From Pyrrhosoma nymphula (lineage: Eukaryota > Arthropoda > Insecta > Odonata > Coenagrionidae): a DNA stretch of 64,000 nucleotides. The number at the start of each line of letters is the position of its first letter. Position 1 is the stretch's first letter. A program made the position numbers and the translations under genes. This document shows positions 9,735 through 21,639 of the stretch, one piece after another. The notes below the pieces were generated by a model. That model searched no databases, was not told the origin of the DNA, and was given only the letters and a program-made list of their open reading frames with translations. The DNA lies in NCBI GenBank assembly GCA_963573305.1, contig OY754335.1, positions 50,303,985-50,367,984 of the forward strand, written 5' to 3'.

Positions 9735-10415
9735 TAAAAACTGTGTAAAATTTCGCAGCATATTTTAATAATTACCGGTTTCATCCAACAGTGGACATCA
9801 TCAGGTACATTTACAGATCTGTCCTCTCTTAGATTTGAATATTCAAGGGTAGGGGAGTGGGGGATTTGGATTTGGGGAGGGAGTTATAAGGGTAGCACAG
9901 TATGTGGCATGTTGCCATCTAGTCAAGCGGGAACAGTCCCACTTTACGAAGCGTCTGTGCATGGTGGATCAAACTAGTGATGTCGTCCCTGAAGTTTTTC
10001 ACCAGAAATCAAGGGCAGGACGCTCGCCATCTTGGAAGAATTAGAAATGATGAATAACAGGAAAAACGGACATTAGGTGAATCACCTAGTGTTTACTGGA
10101 CTTCCCTTCACCCTTGACGTCGCCTTATAGGAAAAAAATATGCTTAAATTACCCCTTCCCCTTTCCACCCCTCTACAATCGTACCTATTCTCTCCTAACA
10201 CTATAGCCTTCCCTGCTTAACTTGATACCCAAATGCCTCTTCCTTTGCCACCCTTCCAACCTCCTTTCTCCAAATCCTTACCCCCTACTCTAGCCTTGAC
10301 TATTCACGTTTAAGAGGGATCAGATCTGCAAATGTACCGAATGGTGTTCAGTAATGGAGAAAACCGGTCGTTATTAAAACATTCTGTGGAATTTTACAAA
10401 GTTTGCATCTTTTGT
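9735..10415. mobile_element. Foldback element F4: long TIRs around a ~460-bp interior
   Basis: Terminal inverted repeats of about 100 bp lie at 9735-9836 and 10300-10410. The left reads gtaaaatttcgcagcat, then attaccggtttcat, then acatttacagatctg; the right is its diverged inverse (cagatctgcaaatgtacc, aaaccggtcg, ctgtggaattttac). Unlike F2 and F3 the arms flank a unique interior rich in G runs near 9845-9880 and C runs near 10160-10290. No open frame of note. It may show what the short-loop foldbacks looked like before losing their interior. Confidence 0.6.
9766..9812 (-). ncRNA. Hammerhead ribozyme-like motif, F4 left arm
   Basis: Minus strand: CTGATGA at 9804-9798, extra T, stem II GTCCA/TGGAT with loop CTGT (five pairs, one GU), GAAA at 9782-9779, ACCGGT and GTA at 9775-9773. 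The catalytic core is intact, but stem I is weak because the strand after the triplet (attatt) does not pair with the preceding GTAC. The right arm counterpart at about 10335-10375 is degenerate. Confidence 0.5.
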
Positions 10416-11559
10416 AACGTTCATACGTTTCTGTCACAACGTTGTGAAAATGTATGGTCACTGAAGAAATAAAATACGCCTGCTTTCTCAGATAAATTTA
10501 ATGCTCGATCGGTGTCATCACATAAGCGACAACATTAGTTGGATCCCACCGTACATTACATTAATCTGTGCAAACATGCATGGATTATTTCAGTGCTATT
10601 GAGCCGAAGTAATGGGAAAAGACTCCCTGCTGCAGCTTCGCTTTATTTCTTAGCTCTGGCTCCAGCTTCTGTTTATTTGTCTGCTCCGCCTCCAGTTCCG
10701 GTCAAATGTTTCATTTCAATTAATGATTAATAATTTCATATTTTCATTTTAAAAGATTTTTCGGGATTTTATATGATAATAAAAAACCTATTCCTTTTAT
10801 ACCGACTGAAATACATTTCTTTTGATATTATTTTAATCATTTACAAAAAAACAATATATAATTATTACGTAGAAATTGATGGATTCACACTCACGTTTTG
10901 GTTTTTCATTCAAAGGCGAGGACCATATTACAGCACTATCAAAAGTACTGTTCAGTAGTTTAGGAATTTTCAGTACATATAATGTTAACGGGAATGAATT
11001 TTATTAAATTTCAGTGTGGCACCGATACCTGCATCGTTGTCTAGGTTATTTAAATACTTATCGGTGGTCCGAGCCAAAACAAAAAAATTGTACAGTTTCG
11101 AGCTACAGCCCCTGCACTGGCTTCAGCAAATATACGGATCTGGGAGTAGCTCCATCTTCGGCTTTGCTTTTAAATCCCTGTCTATTTCTTGAGGAATTCA
11201 ACCTTTTTTGCACCTAGGATCCCTTCTACAAAGTGTGTCACGCTATTCCAAGTGTCCTTACTACTCCAAGAATCTTTTGAACTTTTTTGAGATGCTAGTG
11301 AGGTGTGGTTTCGTTGAATAAGAGTCGAATCCACTGCTTTTGCAGTCGAGAATGATGCACGGGGATAAAATATTCTTGAACCGTGAAAATAGTGATTTTT
11401 AGCCGTAACCCGATGATCACTTTTGAAAAATGTCCCTCCTATCCACTGCAAGGGAAAGTGAAATCAAAGTTCCTCGTTCAAAGCCGATTACTAACCTTTG
11501 TTTCCCACACCGTATTTTTTATATTAGTTGCATTTCCGCAATCAAATCAGATTTTGTCT
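10416..11559. other. No gene recognised
   Basis: AT-rich with a few short frames. Nothing I can support. Confidence 0.4.
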
Positions 11560-13080
11560 TCGTGCGCCCATTAGCACGGCCGCGAGCTCAAAATTCGTAC
11601 GCTCTCACCCAGGGAATCGTGTCTCTTGAGTGAGCCCGATCACAAACTTTCACGGCACACAGGCACACATGAATAAAAACTCGGATCGGGGATCAAATGT
11701 AAGAGTATCCACGCCCGCGCTCGTGGAAAAAGCCACGAAAATCTAAATAAAAAATTAATAACAACACGCGAGCGGCAAATTTCCTTTCATCTTCGCCCTT
11801 GGATAATGATGATCAGAGTAAAGAAAGGGTTTTCTTATTTCAACCTCCACATCCATCCATGTAAATGCCCAAAAAAAGCTCTCACCGGAGTCTTATCGAT
11901 TTACAATGGGGCATAATTTGATTTTTGTTCCCCCCACCTCGCGCTCACACTCTCCCCTTTTTGGTTTCACGACAATCGAGGGAAATTATCGCCGATTGAT
12001 ACGGTGTTGGGTGATCGAGACACGGAGTCCACCCAACCAAAAAAGAACACGAACAGGGAAAGACGTAGCTTTAGACTTCTCACGCGGGCGACCTCTCTTC
12101 TCCACAAACCCCACCCGTTCCACGCATTCGTCAGTCTTGTCTGTCCGTACGTCCATCAGTCATCGCCACACGTAACCCAAACCTCACTTTTCTCTCCCCC
12201 TCCTCACAAGGCTACGCACACGGGTTCCCCGTCCATATTTCTTTTCATCGCTCACACCCACGGAGGCTATAAAGCCACCCTCAAGACTTCCCCTCCCTGT
12301 ACCTCTCTCCAGTCGACGTTACCCAGCACATAGCGATGATGATCGAGGAGAACCATTGGCGGTTATTAAGAGAGCCAACACTCTTCTTCTTTCCTCGGCA
12401 GAGGGAGGGAGAGAGAGAGAGACACGGGTAGAAACCTATAAAGGACGGAGATGAGAAGAAGGACCCGTCTTGCTGTACGCACGATTCCCAACCGTGAGCC
12501 GCCCCTACCCAGCATCCCACGCGGTATACCTCACCCACCCCACTCCCCGACCGACGCGGGAACAATCGGCGACTTGAAAAGCACGGAGCCATTGTTGTGG
12601 CGGCGACAATGGTAACCGACAACTACACCTGTTTCAAATGCCCCGACCCCACGACTTTTCCACCCTAACCTTCCTCCCCTCCCTCGCCCTTCCCCCTCTT
12701 CTCCCTCCATTGTCATGGCAACCGCCATTATTTCCCTCCCCTCTTTCTTAACTTCACCCCCTGACTACCCCCCCCCACCCCCCAGTCCCCCCTCTGAAGA
12801 CAGCGCAACCTCCTCCCCGTTTGCCAGGCGGCACACCTTAGTCGCGCCGAGGGGTTCCACAAGGATGGCCCCTCCCACCCCAACGCTTTCATTTCCACCA
12901 CCCACGCCCACCCCCGCCCGCCGTCACCCCTGCACTCCGCCAAAGCCAAAGTCAAAGTCTATCCGAGAGGAATTCCATCACCGATCGCTATTATTCACTC
13001 TCACTCGCCTCCTCACGTGCACAACGACGTCCGTGGATGCGCGGGTCTCCCGTTCCCGACTACGGCAGTAGTGCCCATGA
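11560..13080. promoter_or_regulatory. 1.5-kb CpG-dense, pyrimidine-rich block; candidate promoter region
   Basis: This is the longest CpG-rich block in the window, with frequent cg, long C runs near 12655-12800 and a GA repeat near 12404-12425. TATAAAG occurs at 12268-12274 and again near 12434. A plus-strand frame at 12715-13071 is proline and serine rich and typical of chance frames in C-rich DNA. Blocks like this commonly cover promoters and 5' exons of insect genes, but neither a transcription start nor a coding exon can be demonstrated here. Confidence 0.35.
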
Positions 13081-13309
13081 GAAACTAAACGGGGAAGGTC
13101 AGTTGGATTTCCTCCCACTTCTCACCTTCTGATGACTAATTAACGAAAGAGATAAGGCGCAATCTTTGTGGAACTAGGATTTCTCATGTACTATCAGCTT
13201 ATCGACCACACTAATGTTTATAACTCATTCTTAGTTGCAGATTATTAAGCCTTTGGTCATATTCGTAAAAATAACTAAAGAATTTTTGTCTAGTCATGTT
13301 ACCATTCCT

Positions 13310-13567
13310 GAGAAGTGTTCGCGGAAAAAGTAGGAGGGATATGGTTAGAAATGCGAGTGTCATGTGAGAGTGTGAAATGGATGCTCTGATGATGGGCATG
13401 TATCGCAAAAGAGCGTGGCAGTTTGGCTAGAGAAAGGACGACGGTCGAGTAACGAAACATATTGAAGATAGAGGAGTGAATGGTGTGATAGGAAAGGATC
13501 AACCCAGGAAATCATGGGTGAATGCGGTGAAAGAGACTCTGGATAGAAGAAATATTAGATTTGTAGA
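13310..13567 (+). pseudogene. Non-LTR RT C-terminal fragment (RPRKSW type)
   Basis: The plus strand at 13478-13567 translates as GVIGKDQPRKSW followed by VNAVKETLDRRNIRFVED. This matches the C-terminal block G(R/K)GRPRKSWMDGVKETLDRRN seen after the RT domain of many insect non-LTR elements. Upstream, RKDDGRVTKHIEDRG corresponds to the usual RMEDGRVTKRVY segment, and a frame change separates earlier parts. It is only a tail fragment with no RT core, so it is dead. Confidence 0.7.
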
Positions 13568-14924
13568 AGATACTTTTTTTATACCTGTCAACGTTTCCAT
13601 TTATTAATTAATCTTCTGGTAGAATGTTTTTCATAATACTAATATTAATGATCCCAATAATAATTATTATGTATTCTATTCTCCACTTCGGTAATAGAGC
13701 CGTTCCATTGGAAGCGAACTCTCCAGCCCATTTAGGACAACGTTTTAAGGGAGTCATAAAATGATTCTTTTAATATTACCCCTACAACTCTTCCTTTAAA
13801 TTTAAGATGAAAGATATTTTACGATGACTGGCAGTTATTTGCGCTGAAAACTTGCAGAAGGAAAAGTATTTCTCAGCCCACGTGTTTCTGATTTCAATGG
13901 TAATTTTAAGATGAACTATTGAACCACGATGCTGCATGCCATAACTGTCCATCTAGGATGAAGCAAGTAAAATAAAATGGTGCTTCGAAAAATGCACCAG
14001 CTAAGACGATACATTCTTCTATTAAAAATAAAATTTGACGAGAATTCCAATGAAATACGTCAAATATACCGCGAAAAAACTGGCATTGAAATTATAAATA
14101 AACTGAAAATATAGAAGGAAAAATAATTTGCGGACCAGACATTTGCTCCAGTAAGATCAATAGGTCAATGAGCAGATTCATATGCCACTACACTGATTGC
14201 CAAAGAACTAAGGGCCTCTGTTGGTCTTTTTTTCTTTGGAGATATTCGTCGCTATTCATTTACACGCCAAACCAAAAAAATGTATATTCTCATCCAATCA
14301 TGAGTCCATGATATTGAGCGAGGAACTGCTCTGTCAACTTCCATCCCTGCAGTAGTGATTAGATCTGACGGCTCATGACGTAGACATTAGCGCTCCTCCC
14401 TTTTCAGTGATAGGCTTAAGCCCTCCGACGTCATGTGAGTACTTTAAGAATAGTCATCAGTTAATAAAGAGACGACGAAAGGAGGCCTTTTTGTTTTACA
14501 ATCTCCACCTGAATCGGTACTAAATAAGCAGCAAATTGTCTTACGAGCTCGACTTATTCTTCAAGTGGGAGTATCAAAGCGGCGTCCCAACTCCTTTTGC
14601 ATGAATTGAGCCAACGAGTCTAAATATGCAGGCGTCTGTGTTGTGAGCCCCGAGTGTATCATTCTGCGACAGATTTGGAATTCTTGGTGCGAATAAATGC
14701 TAACCTTTTTTTGCCCGCAGTAACTTTGGCAAAATAAATTGAGCGAAGGGATATATTTCTGAAATACCATTATATTAAGAAGCTAGAAGTGCAATGAAGA
14801 TGAATATGAGATGTTGCATATCATTCATACACGCTACGCAAAGAGAGGTTGTTTTATGATCTCTCGTCAATTTTTTCTTGCAACCAGAGGAAAATATTTT
14901 CATTTATATGGGAAAGCACATTAA
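13568..14924. other. No gene recognised
   Basis: AT-rich. I see no gene, RNA or repeat that I can support. Confidence 0.4.
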
Positions 14925-15470
14925 TTCAAGACATTGGCGGCCCCAAGGGGGGGGCCGCCAATGCCTTGAATGTCTGTAGGGGCAATTTCCCCCCCCCCCT
15001 CCCCCGCCCCAAAAAAACCGGCGTATTTTTTTGTCATAGACCTTAAATTATAAGCCTAAATTATTTCGTTGCTTTTTTTGAAATTGAAGTTTTGGATATT
15101 GTACTTTAAAATACCGTTTAATTTAATGTAAAATAAAACCGTTTTAAAATAACAAGCTAAATGCGAATGTAAATAAAAATAATTTTGGAACTAGTCGAAA
15201 CTTGGTGGAAATCTAAAAGGGAAATGATCATTTAGTTAAAACTTGCTCTTCTTAAAAGGCAAACTCATGCTTTCAAACCATTTATAACGAGCCATTTTGC
15301 ACATAGTTTGTTACGAATTTCCGGGACGAGACCCACGAACCCCCCTTTTCTTGGGGGATATTATGCCTGTGGGGTAACGGGGGGGGGAGGGCACGAGCGG
15401 CTCTTGGGGTATTCCGTACCCCAAGAGCCGCTCGTGCCTCCCTCCCCACCCCCGAACCTCTGGTGTGGAG
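14925..15470. mobile_element. Composite element bounded by two GC-rich hairpins
   Basis: A hairpin with 20-bp arms (14925-14944 and 14951-14970, one mismatch) holds ggcggcccc against ggggccgcc. A second hairpin has perfect 21-bp arms (15391-15411 and 15417-15437) and a 5-base loop. C runs follow the first and G runs precede the second, with about 400 bp of AT-rich DNA between. The symmetric arrangement suggests a single foldback-type transposon, but no target duplication was found. Confidence 0.45.
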
Positions 15471-16774
15471 CCACCCCCGATTCAAGATCGTTTGATCTTG
15501 CGTTTTATTTGAAGATCCTTTTCTTAATCCATTTTCTCTCATAAACTTTTCATCATCAGCTTGTTTACCTACCTGATATAGATAACGTTTGTTATTGTAA
15601 AAGGAATACAATCTCCGCCAGCAAACAAAAAACTACGACCACCAAATAGGTATTACTCAATAGGCCATTTTGAAAGTAAACCGTCAAAAATTGTGAACCA
15701 CATGATTCCATTTGGTCAACATGAATTTAGGAACTTCCGACAGTTATGAAATAATTCTGACTCCATATGTCTCAATGAATTTCCGATCTCTTCAAATCTC
15801 ATTCCCGAATTTCGGTTTCCATAAAATTACACTCAACAATTAAAAGAGATTTATGGAAGATTTCAGAAAGAGAATCTCAGAGAATGAAATAAGGGTCACA
15901 CCGTTAAGCGATAAAATTCAAGTTATTATTTCCTTAAGGAAATGAAAAACACGAACACTCACTTATAAAATGCAGTAAAATTTGAGTATTCCACGATACA
16001 ATTTTTTAAATTTCAGTTTCCGACGAAGTTTTCGACTCAAAGTCAATTTCAAGGCAGGCGTTGATCAGTAATAGGAATAAAAAATTGTGTTGTGCACTAT
16101 GCAAAGTTTACTTAGTTTCGTATGAACAACGGAGCACCGCAGTCACCCCAGAAAATAATGACTCGCTCATAATTCAGAGGAAAGTTACGTGTGTAAATAT
16201 CACAATGGCCGCAGATTATTCTTTCTATGCATGCAATCGCGAAGTTCGTTTAACTGTTGAAGTTCAGATATGATGTGCTGTCTCATTTGATTTTTAGGGT
16301 CTTTGAATGTTACAAATTTCAATGAATCTCTTTTATTAGATTTCCGCCCATTTTCAAATGACCAGGCTTTCTTCATAAGACATTCAGGACAAAGATCCAT
16401 GAAGGAAAGAGATTATCCTCTCTTCATCCAACTGCCATAAAACTGCTGAACTCACCTTAGGACATGCGCAACGACAATAAATGCAAGTGTTTATTCACCA
16501 CGAACACTTTCATAGGATTCATGTCCATATAATGTTTTCCTTCTCCTCACATAATAATAATTGATGCTTCACATTAGTTTCTTCTACATCCCTTACTTAT
16601 AACCTTCGCACATCATCCCACTTAACCCCTCACCATCTCAATTACAATTCAAAGTTTAACGGTTTTTAAATAATTCACAGTAACTTATACTCGTATGACC
16701 GATGACTGAGTCCCAGCACTTTGATGCATTATTGTCCCTCTTGTAGAAAAGGTTGAGGTAAGTGTTAAAAGCAT
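15471..16774. other. No gene recognised
   Basis: AT-rich. Small open frames only. Confidence 0.4.
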
Positions 16775-16875
16775 AACTTGACCGGTTAAACGACCCTCGC
16801 TGGCTATGGAAGCCATCTAGCCACCTAGAGGGTCGAGAGTTCACACCTCGCCAAGAGCGTTGCTGCGTCATTTTC
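16775..16875 (+). mobile_element. Possible tRNA-derived SINE head
   Basis: gggtcgagagttcacacctc around 16827-16846 looks like a T arm with a degenerate B box. Paired segments upstream (gaccctc/gagggtc, ggctatgg/ccatctagcc) could be arms of an old tRNA-like fold. No second copy was recognised, so the call is weak. Confidence 0.25.
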
Positions 16876-17854
16876 TTTCGTGGTTGGATGCCACTAATGG
16901 TTGCATCTCTTGTGAGCCAACACCGGTTTGAAACTCAGAAATCGAATATTTCCTATGCCTTTAGTGGATGGGAGTCAAGGGGAAACATCACATTACAAAA
17001 TTCAACCAGAGCTGGCAGAGGAAATATGTCCCCAGCAAAAATGAGTAAGAAAAATACCTAGAGTAAAGTGTCAAGAACGGCCGAACCACTGATTTTTTTT
17101 GTATAAATAAGATAATATTTTATCATGCTAGCTAGATAAAGCGGAATTGGAACTAAAGTTAATAGCAGAAGCCAGGAGATGGTAATGGGCTGCAATCAAC
17201 CAACCACACGACTGAATGAATTATGATTATGAATATTCAGCGTAAAATAAGACCGACGATTGAATAATGTTATCTCAGGGCAGATGAGGTAGAATTTACT
17301 CATAGTAAAAGAATGAATTATTTTGCAGTTTTTACTTTGCGAAGTGGAAAACTGCGAAAAAGTATTCTTTCACTACGATCGACGATGATTATCTTATCCG
17401 AAGGTAGCATATTATTAGCATAAAACCGCAACTGAAATTATTAAAAAGGATTATTTTAGATTTTGAAAACATTCCTGCAACTTTTTATCCCAAAGTAATT
17501 TTCTTTTCGGTTCACCAAACGTTAATAGATTATGGGAGACTTACGCAAATCGATGAAATCACTTTAGAGAATGGGGAAATTAATAATGTTTGTTTATTTA
17601 TCCCTTAGAATCAACATTACAAGCATATTTTACATTTAAATTAAATAAGGATAAATTAATTAGGAATCCCTTTAGGCATTGCCTGTATTGGGATACCTCA
17701 GGAGAATTTACAATATTAATAATTGAAAAAAATAAGTAAACTGAGACCAGATACGAGACATAAATAAATGCATGAAAAGATAACAATTTGTTTTTTAATC
17801 TCAACCTGTCGTGCATACAAAATATAGTGAGCATTAACCTTACTATTAACAAAA
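16876..17854. other. No gene recognised; probable 3' flank of CR1-like fragment at its end
   Basis: Nothing recognisable except that the last ~250 bp lie just downstream of the minus-strand CR1-like C-terminus and may be its 3' untranslated region. Confidence 0.35.
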
Positions 17855-18222
17855 AAATATATCTGGATTTTCTACATTAAGTAAGCATTTTTTTACTCTT
17901 TTCAAAAAAGATGTTAAACTTTTTGAACCTCTTATATTATCTGACAATCTAAGAAATAATTTTGGCCCTACGTAGATAAATGAGCGTTTGAACAGGGTCA
18001 AATTTGGCTTGGGCAAAATGTACATATTTGTAGATCTTAGGTTGTATACATTGGTTTTGGTTCTTCCTTAGGTTTATTACCACTTCTGAGGTAGAACAAT
18101 TTCAACACTTTGTAAACGTAAAGATGACGTAAATTTAGAATAAACGAAGTTAATAAACTCTTTGTATCATTTTTATATGGACGTATGATAGAATACAAAG
18201 TCTGTATTAATGTATTTTTCAA
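17855..18222 (-). pseudogene. CR1/Jockey-type retrotransposon, C-terminal fragment
   Basis: Minus-strand translation gives LRHLYVYKVLKLFYLRSGNK, then after a frameshift ILPKPNLTLFKRSFIYVGPK, LFLRLSDNIRGSKSLTSF and LKRVKKCLL before a stop. The block FKRSFIYxGPKLFNxLPxxIR...SLxxFKKxLKxxLL is the standard C-terminal end of CR1-like and related non-LTR proteins. Only the tail is present, with one frameshift around 18035, so it is a short inactive copy. The subgroup cannot be fixed from the tail alone. Confidence 0.68.
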
Positions 18223-18689
18223 TTATATGGGAATCTAGATACAAAAAGAATCAATGACCAACCGTTTTGAAACGGCTACTGGCTACTTATTATCAGCCAA
18301 TGTAACTGCGTAACTACATCTTGAGTATACAGGTGCTACGAGAGATATGTGCCATAGCTAATTAACTTATTGCTTATCCACATGTTTTCTGCCTCTCATA
18401 TTTCATTCAAAGAGCTTCTTGATGAACATATTTCATTCAGACTCCCGGTTACAAGCGCAGATTTTCTACGAGGGAAGATGTTGCATGTCACGAGGAGTAA
18501 AGTAATCACCGCACGTTTTCCGCTCTTAACTCAATCGATTGCTGTGCCTTTCGAAGCGTCGATAACACCCAAGATAAACGTTTACGAGGTTCCAAGTGTA
18601 CTTGTAGCATTTGCTAAACTTGTTTATAAGTCCTAGGAAAAGTCTTTACCCCCTGGTACCCACTTTGATTCCGATTTAAACGTCATTAG
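18223..18689. other. No gene recognised
   Basis: An 88-codon plus-strand frame at 18370-18636 has no known motif and no supporting context. Confidence 0.35.
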
Positions 18690-18800
18690 TTATGTATCGC
18701 ATGGAATTAGCACTTTGGTCTAACGTGCTTCTGCGGCTAAGGTCATTTCGTACATACTGTATGCCACTTGAAGACAGGAGCAACAGTAGTCGGACAAATA
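18690..18800 (-). mobile_element. SINE family V, fragment
   Basis: On the plus strand, ggctaaggtcatttcg and the following cacttg-aagacaggagca match the region at 59388-59440 (ggctaaggtcatttcgcac and aacttgtaggcaggggca). Because the tRNA-like head of the 59.6-kb copy reads on the minus strand, this fragment is taken as the 3' part of a minus-strand copy. Confidence 0.45.
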
Positions 18801-19433
18801 GCAGGACTCTGCGACTGATTCGAGAGGCAGTTGAAATAGCTAAATGTCCTTTAAATTTGAATAGGGTCGATGGTTATCACTTAAGTAGTGTGTGGAAAAG
18901 ACATATTTCCAAAAATATGGGTGTGATAACCAACCGTTAAAGATTTTTCGGATTTTAATTTTTTGTTTTTAAAAATTTGGTTTTTACTTATCTTTCAAAT
19001 CGGGACAACAATGGTCAGTCATCCAACGGCCCAAACGGAGCCACAAACAGATCTAACTTCTTCAGTCTCCTGACGACGCGACGCTCCCTGCATGAGGAAT
19101 GAAACGTTGAGCCAAATATTTCTCCACGCAGCAGTAACCCGAAAATGATTTCGAGTAGTATACCTTATTGCTGCGAAACCCTTAAAATAGAAGTTTGTAT
19201 CTAGGGAGTGATTGTGAGCATATCCATCAACGGAGGACTTTTCCCCGAGCTATCATTTTATCGTATTCATTGCTTATTACTCACAAAAACCGTCCACGCG
19301 TCAATTGCTTTTTTAATGACTAGTTTTACTCATTTTGGGACATATCAAGAAGAAAGGAAATTCACGCATAGACTCATCAGCGTGTTAGAAAAATTGGTAA
19401 TATTAAAAGTTATTTCAGCACTTAATAACAATT
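18801..19433. other. No gene recognised
   Basis: Nothing recognisable; AT-rich. Confidence 0.4.
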
Positions 19434-19479
19434 GTGAATGAATTCTTCACAGGTTTCCTACCAGGTGACATGTTCAGCC

Positions 19480-19527
19480 AGAGCCGACGTTTCAATGGCT
19501 AACTCTGCCATCGTCCTCAGGGCGTTG
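19480..19527 (-). ncRNA. Hammerhead ribozyme-like motif, F5 left arm
   Basis: Minus strand: CTGAGGA at 19520-19514, one extra C, stem II GATGGC/GCCATT (six pairs, one GU) with loop AGAGTTA, GAAA at 19493-19490, then ACGT and the GTC triplet at 19488-19486. GCC before the core pairs with GGC after the triplet as a 3-bp stem I. Core bases are all intact. Stem III is only the palindrome ACGT, again fitting a dimer. Confidence 0.55.
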
Positions 19528-19540
19528 AGTGCCACTCAAT

Positions 19541-19583
19541 TCCCTGAGAACGATAGCAGAGTTAGCCATTGAAACGTCGGCTC
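19541..19583 (+). ncRNA. Hammerhead-like motif, F5 right arm (mutated)
   Basis: Plus strand: CTGAGAA at 19544-19550 (the conserved G is A), extra C, stem GATAGC/GCCATT with a C-A mismatch, GAAA at 19571-19574 and GTC at 19576-19578. The G to A change at the core guanine should inactivate it. Confidence 0.4.
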
Positions 19584-19630
19584 TGGCTGAACATCTCACC
19601 TGGTGGGAAACCCGTGAAGAATTCATTCAC

Positions 19631-21639
19631 ATCGTGCGCCAGGAAAGCACCAAGTCTTACAATAATAACCATTATTTTTCCTGAAGCCGATGGAGAGATA
19701 AGTCGTCGATTTCATTTCAGTGTTGTAGGCTATGTTATAGGCAATTACAGACCACATATTCAGTGGTCGTTCGCGCATCTTTATGGTTTGAGGCTAAGAC
19801 GAACATTTCAATTTGAAATCATGATGTGGGGAGAGAAATGCAACGACGAAATTTAACAAACTTATCTTCACAAAGTCAAGGTAGCCTTTTCATCCGTCGT
19901 CTGCTCTTTTCATTTCTATGCGAAAACGATGTCCAACAGTTTCAATGGATGACGCAATACATTGAAACAATTGCAAATTTAAATTCAACGGATTTATATC
20001 ATCGTGAGAGTAGTAGTTTAGCTTCTTCAAAATTCTTCACACTTTTCCTGCAACATAATTAGAAATTAAGAAATAAAACAGAATTTAGTGTTGAAAATTC
20101 CCCGTTTGTAATCGGTTGTTTGAGTCGATACTTGGTAGAATCTACTATTCCTCTACATCTCAATACTACCTTGTAAACTACCGCAGGTAGTGTTAGGATA
20201 CCAGCCATGAAAGTAAATAGGCTAGGTATAAGGAAAAGGGATAGGACGAAGGTGAATTCCATTTAAACGGAGTGTCATTGTATCACGCTGTTTTTGTCAT
20301 AGCCAGTAATGGTGCGTGGAAAGAAAGAACCTATCAGTGTGTTAGTTTATCGCCCTTATTTCGTCGTTTCTATCATTTCTAGATATATACACCGCGGGGC
20401 CAAAATCCTCCATGCCATTCTAATGCTCGTTTGATCTGAATTTTCAGATAATTAAAGCCTAGCATAAAGACTCTGAATATTTAGGGCTTGATTCGTTCGA
20501 CAAGAACCTTAAACGTTAAAAACAGATTAAAACATTACCCGGTGTTCAACGTCAACATTCATCATAAGATTATGACAATGCTTGACTTTAAACCCGAAAG
20601 TAACGGTAAACATCCGAGCCGTGTTTAATTCTCTTTCCATAGCAAAGATCTTATATAAATAACTAAGTTTACTTTAATAGCTGTGAATTAACTCTATTCG
20701 TCTCTCATTTATCATTGTCTTACAAATACTTCAATCGAATTGTGACACAAAATAATCCATTATCCCTTATGGTCCGCCTTGTCGGCATAACACAAACAAT
20801 TCCATGCATTCAAGGCCTAAGGAAATTGGTGTTCCGCATTACACGAACATTATAACACAATTATATTATATCACAATTGTAAACAATATGGAAAAATGCG
20901 TCAGAGAAAAAAATTGGGGACTTTCTGTACTATCAAGACAGCTGGAGAAACTTCAGAACTAGAAATTTCAGCCTAGGGATTCTATTTGTATAAGCTAGAG
21001 CACATCATGAATACACGAAATTTCCATAAAAGAAACGTATTTCTTATATGTCTCACAATGAAAGAGAACTTATATTTTCTCTAAAATCTTGGGTTAGGGA
21101 GGTATTCAGTAGTTTTTACTTCATATTCACTCTCTGTCTATCCATAAAATAATTAAGTACACCATTATAGTACATCAGATTCTATGAAAAGTAATACGGC
21201 GTAAAATATACCGCGAAATCATTGAGTTCCTTATACCATTTAAGAAATTCGGTCTCCTGAGAATACCATTCAAACATCGGGCTGCGTTGCAAATGCAAGA
21301 GTAATGTTAAGGAGAGATGAAGGACACGGTAATTAAGATAAATTATTTGATGCTTGATGGAAAGTGACAATTTACAAATATTTTCCGATTGGGTAATGTA
21401 ACTTGATTGTAACACAGGGAATCGGACGATTCTCTTGACCCACCCTCGGAATGGAGTCCTATTATTTTTCTTGTTACACACAGCTCTTAAGTTACTTGAG
21501 CCTTTCACGCATATGACTTCCGCCATCCCATGCCCTTGGGAGCCATTGCGGATGCAGAGATAACAACCTATTTGGCTGCATGTAGATTCATTGGTTTACT
21601 TTCGAACTCAATGAGAACTAGTGAATGCATTTATCATTC
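19631..21639. other. No gene recognised
   Basis: Two kilobases of AT-rich DNA with only short frames, the longest being 114 codons on the minus strand at 21182-21526 with no motif I know. Confidence 0.4.

Larger units (their letters stand above)
19434..19630. mobile_element. Foldback element F5 with hammerhead-like arms
   Basis: Arms of about 95 bp (19434-19530 and 19538-19630) start and end with gtgaatgaattcttcac and its inverse. Inner blocks are ccagagccgacgtttcaatg and gctaactctgcc. The spacer is very short. The family differs from F1-F4 in carrying GAAACGTCGG instead of GAAACCGGTC, but has the same order of parts. Confidence 0.75.

Noticed and set aside
12268..12274. TATAAAG as a defined core promoter
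   Set aside because: A second TATAAAG lies 170 bp away, neither has a clear initiator at the right distance, and there is no recognisable transcript downstream.
12715..13071. 118-codon proline-rich frame
   Set aside because: Encoded by C runs in a CpG-rich block; no independent evidence of coding.
13386..13410. CTGATGATGGGC as another hammerhead core
   Set aside because: No stem II can form and no GAAA follows; it lies inside the RT fragment.
6657..19583. CRISPR-like array of short repeats
   Set aside because: The repeated catcatcagg and accggtttc motifs are arms of separate palindromes with irregular spacing, and the sequence is eukaryotic.
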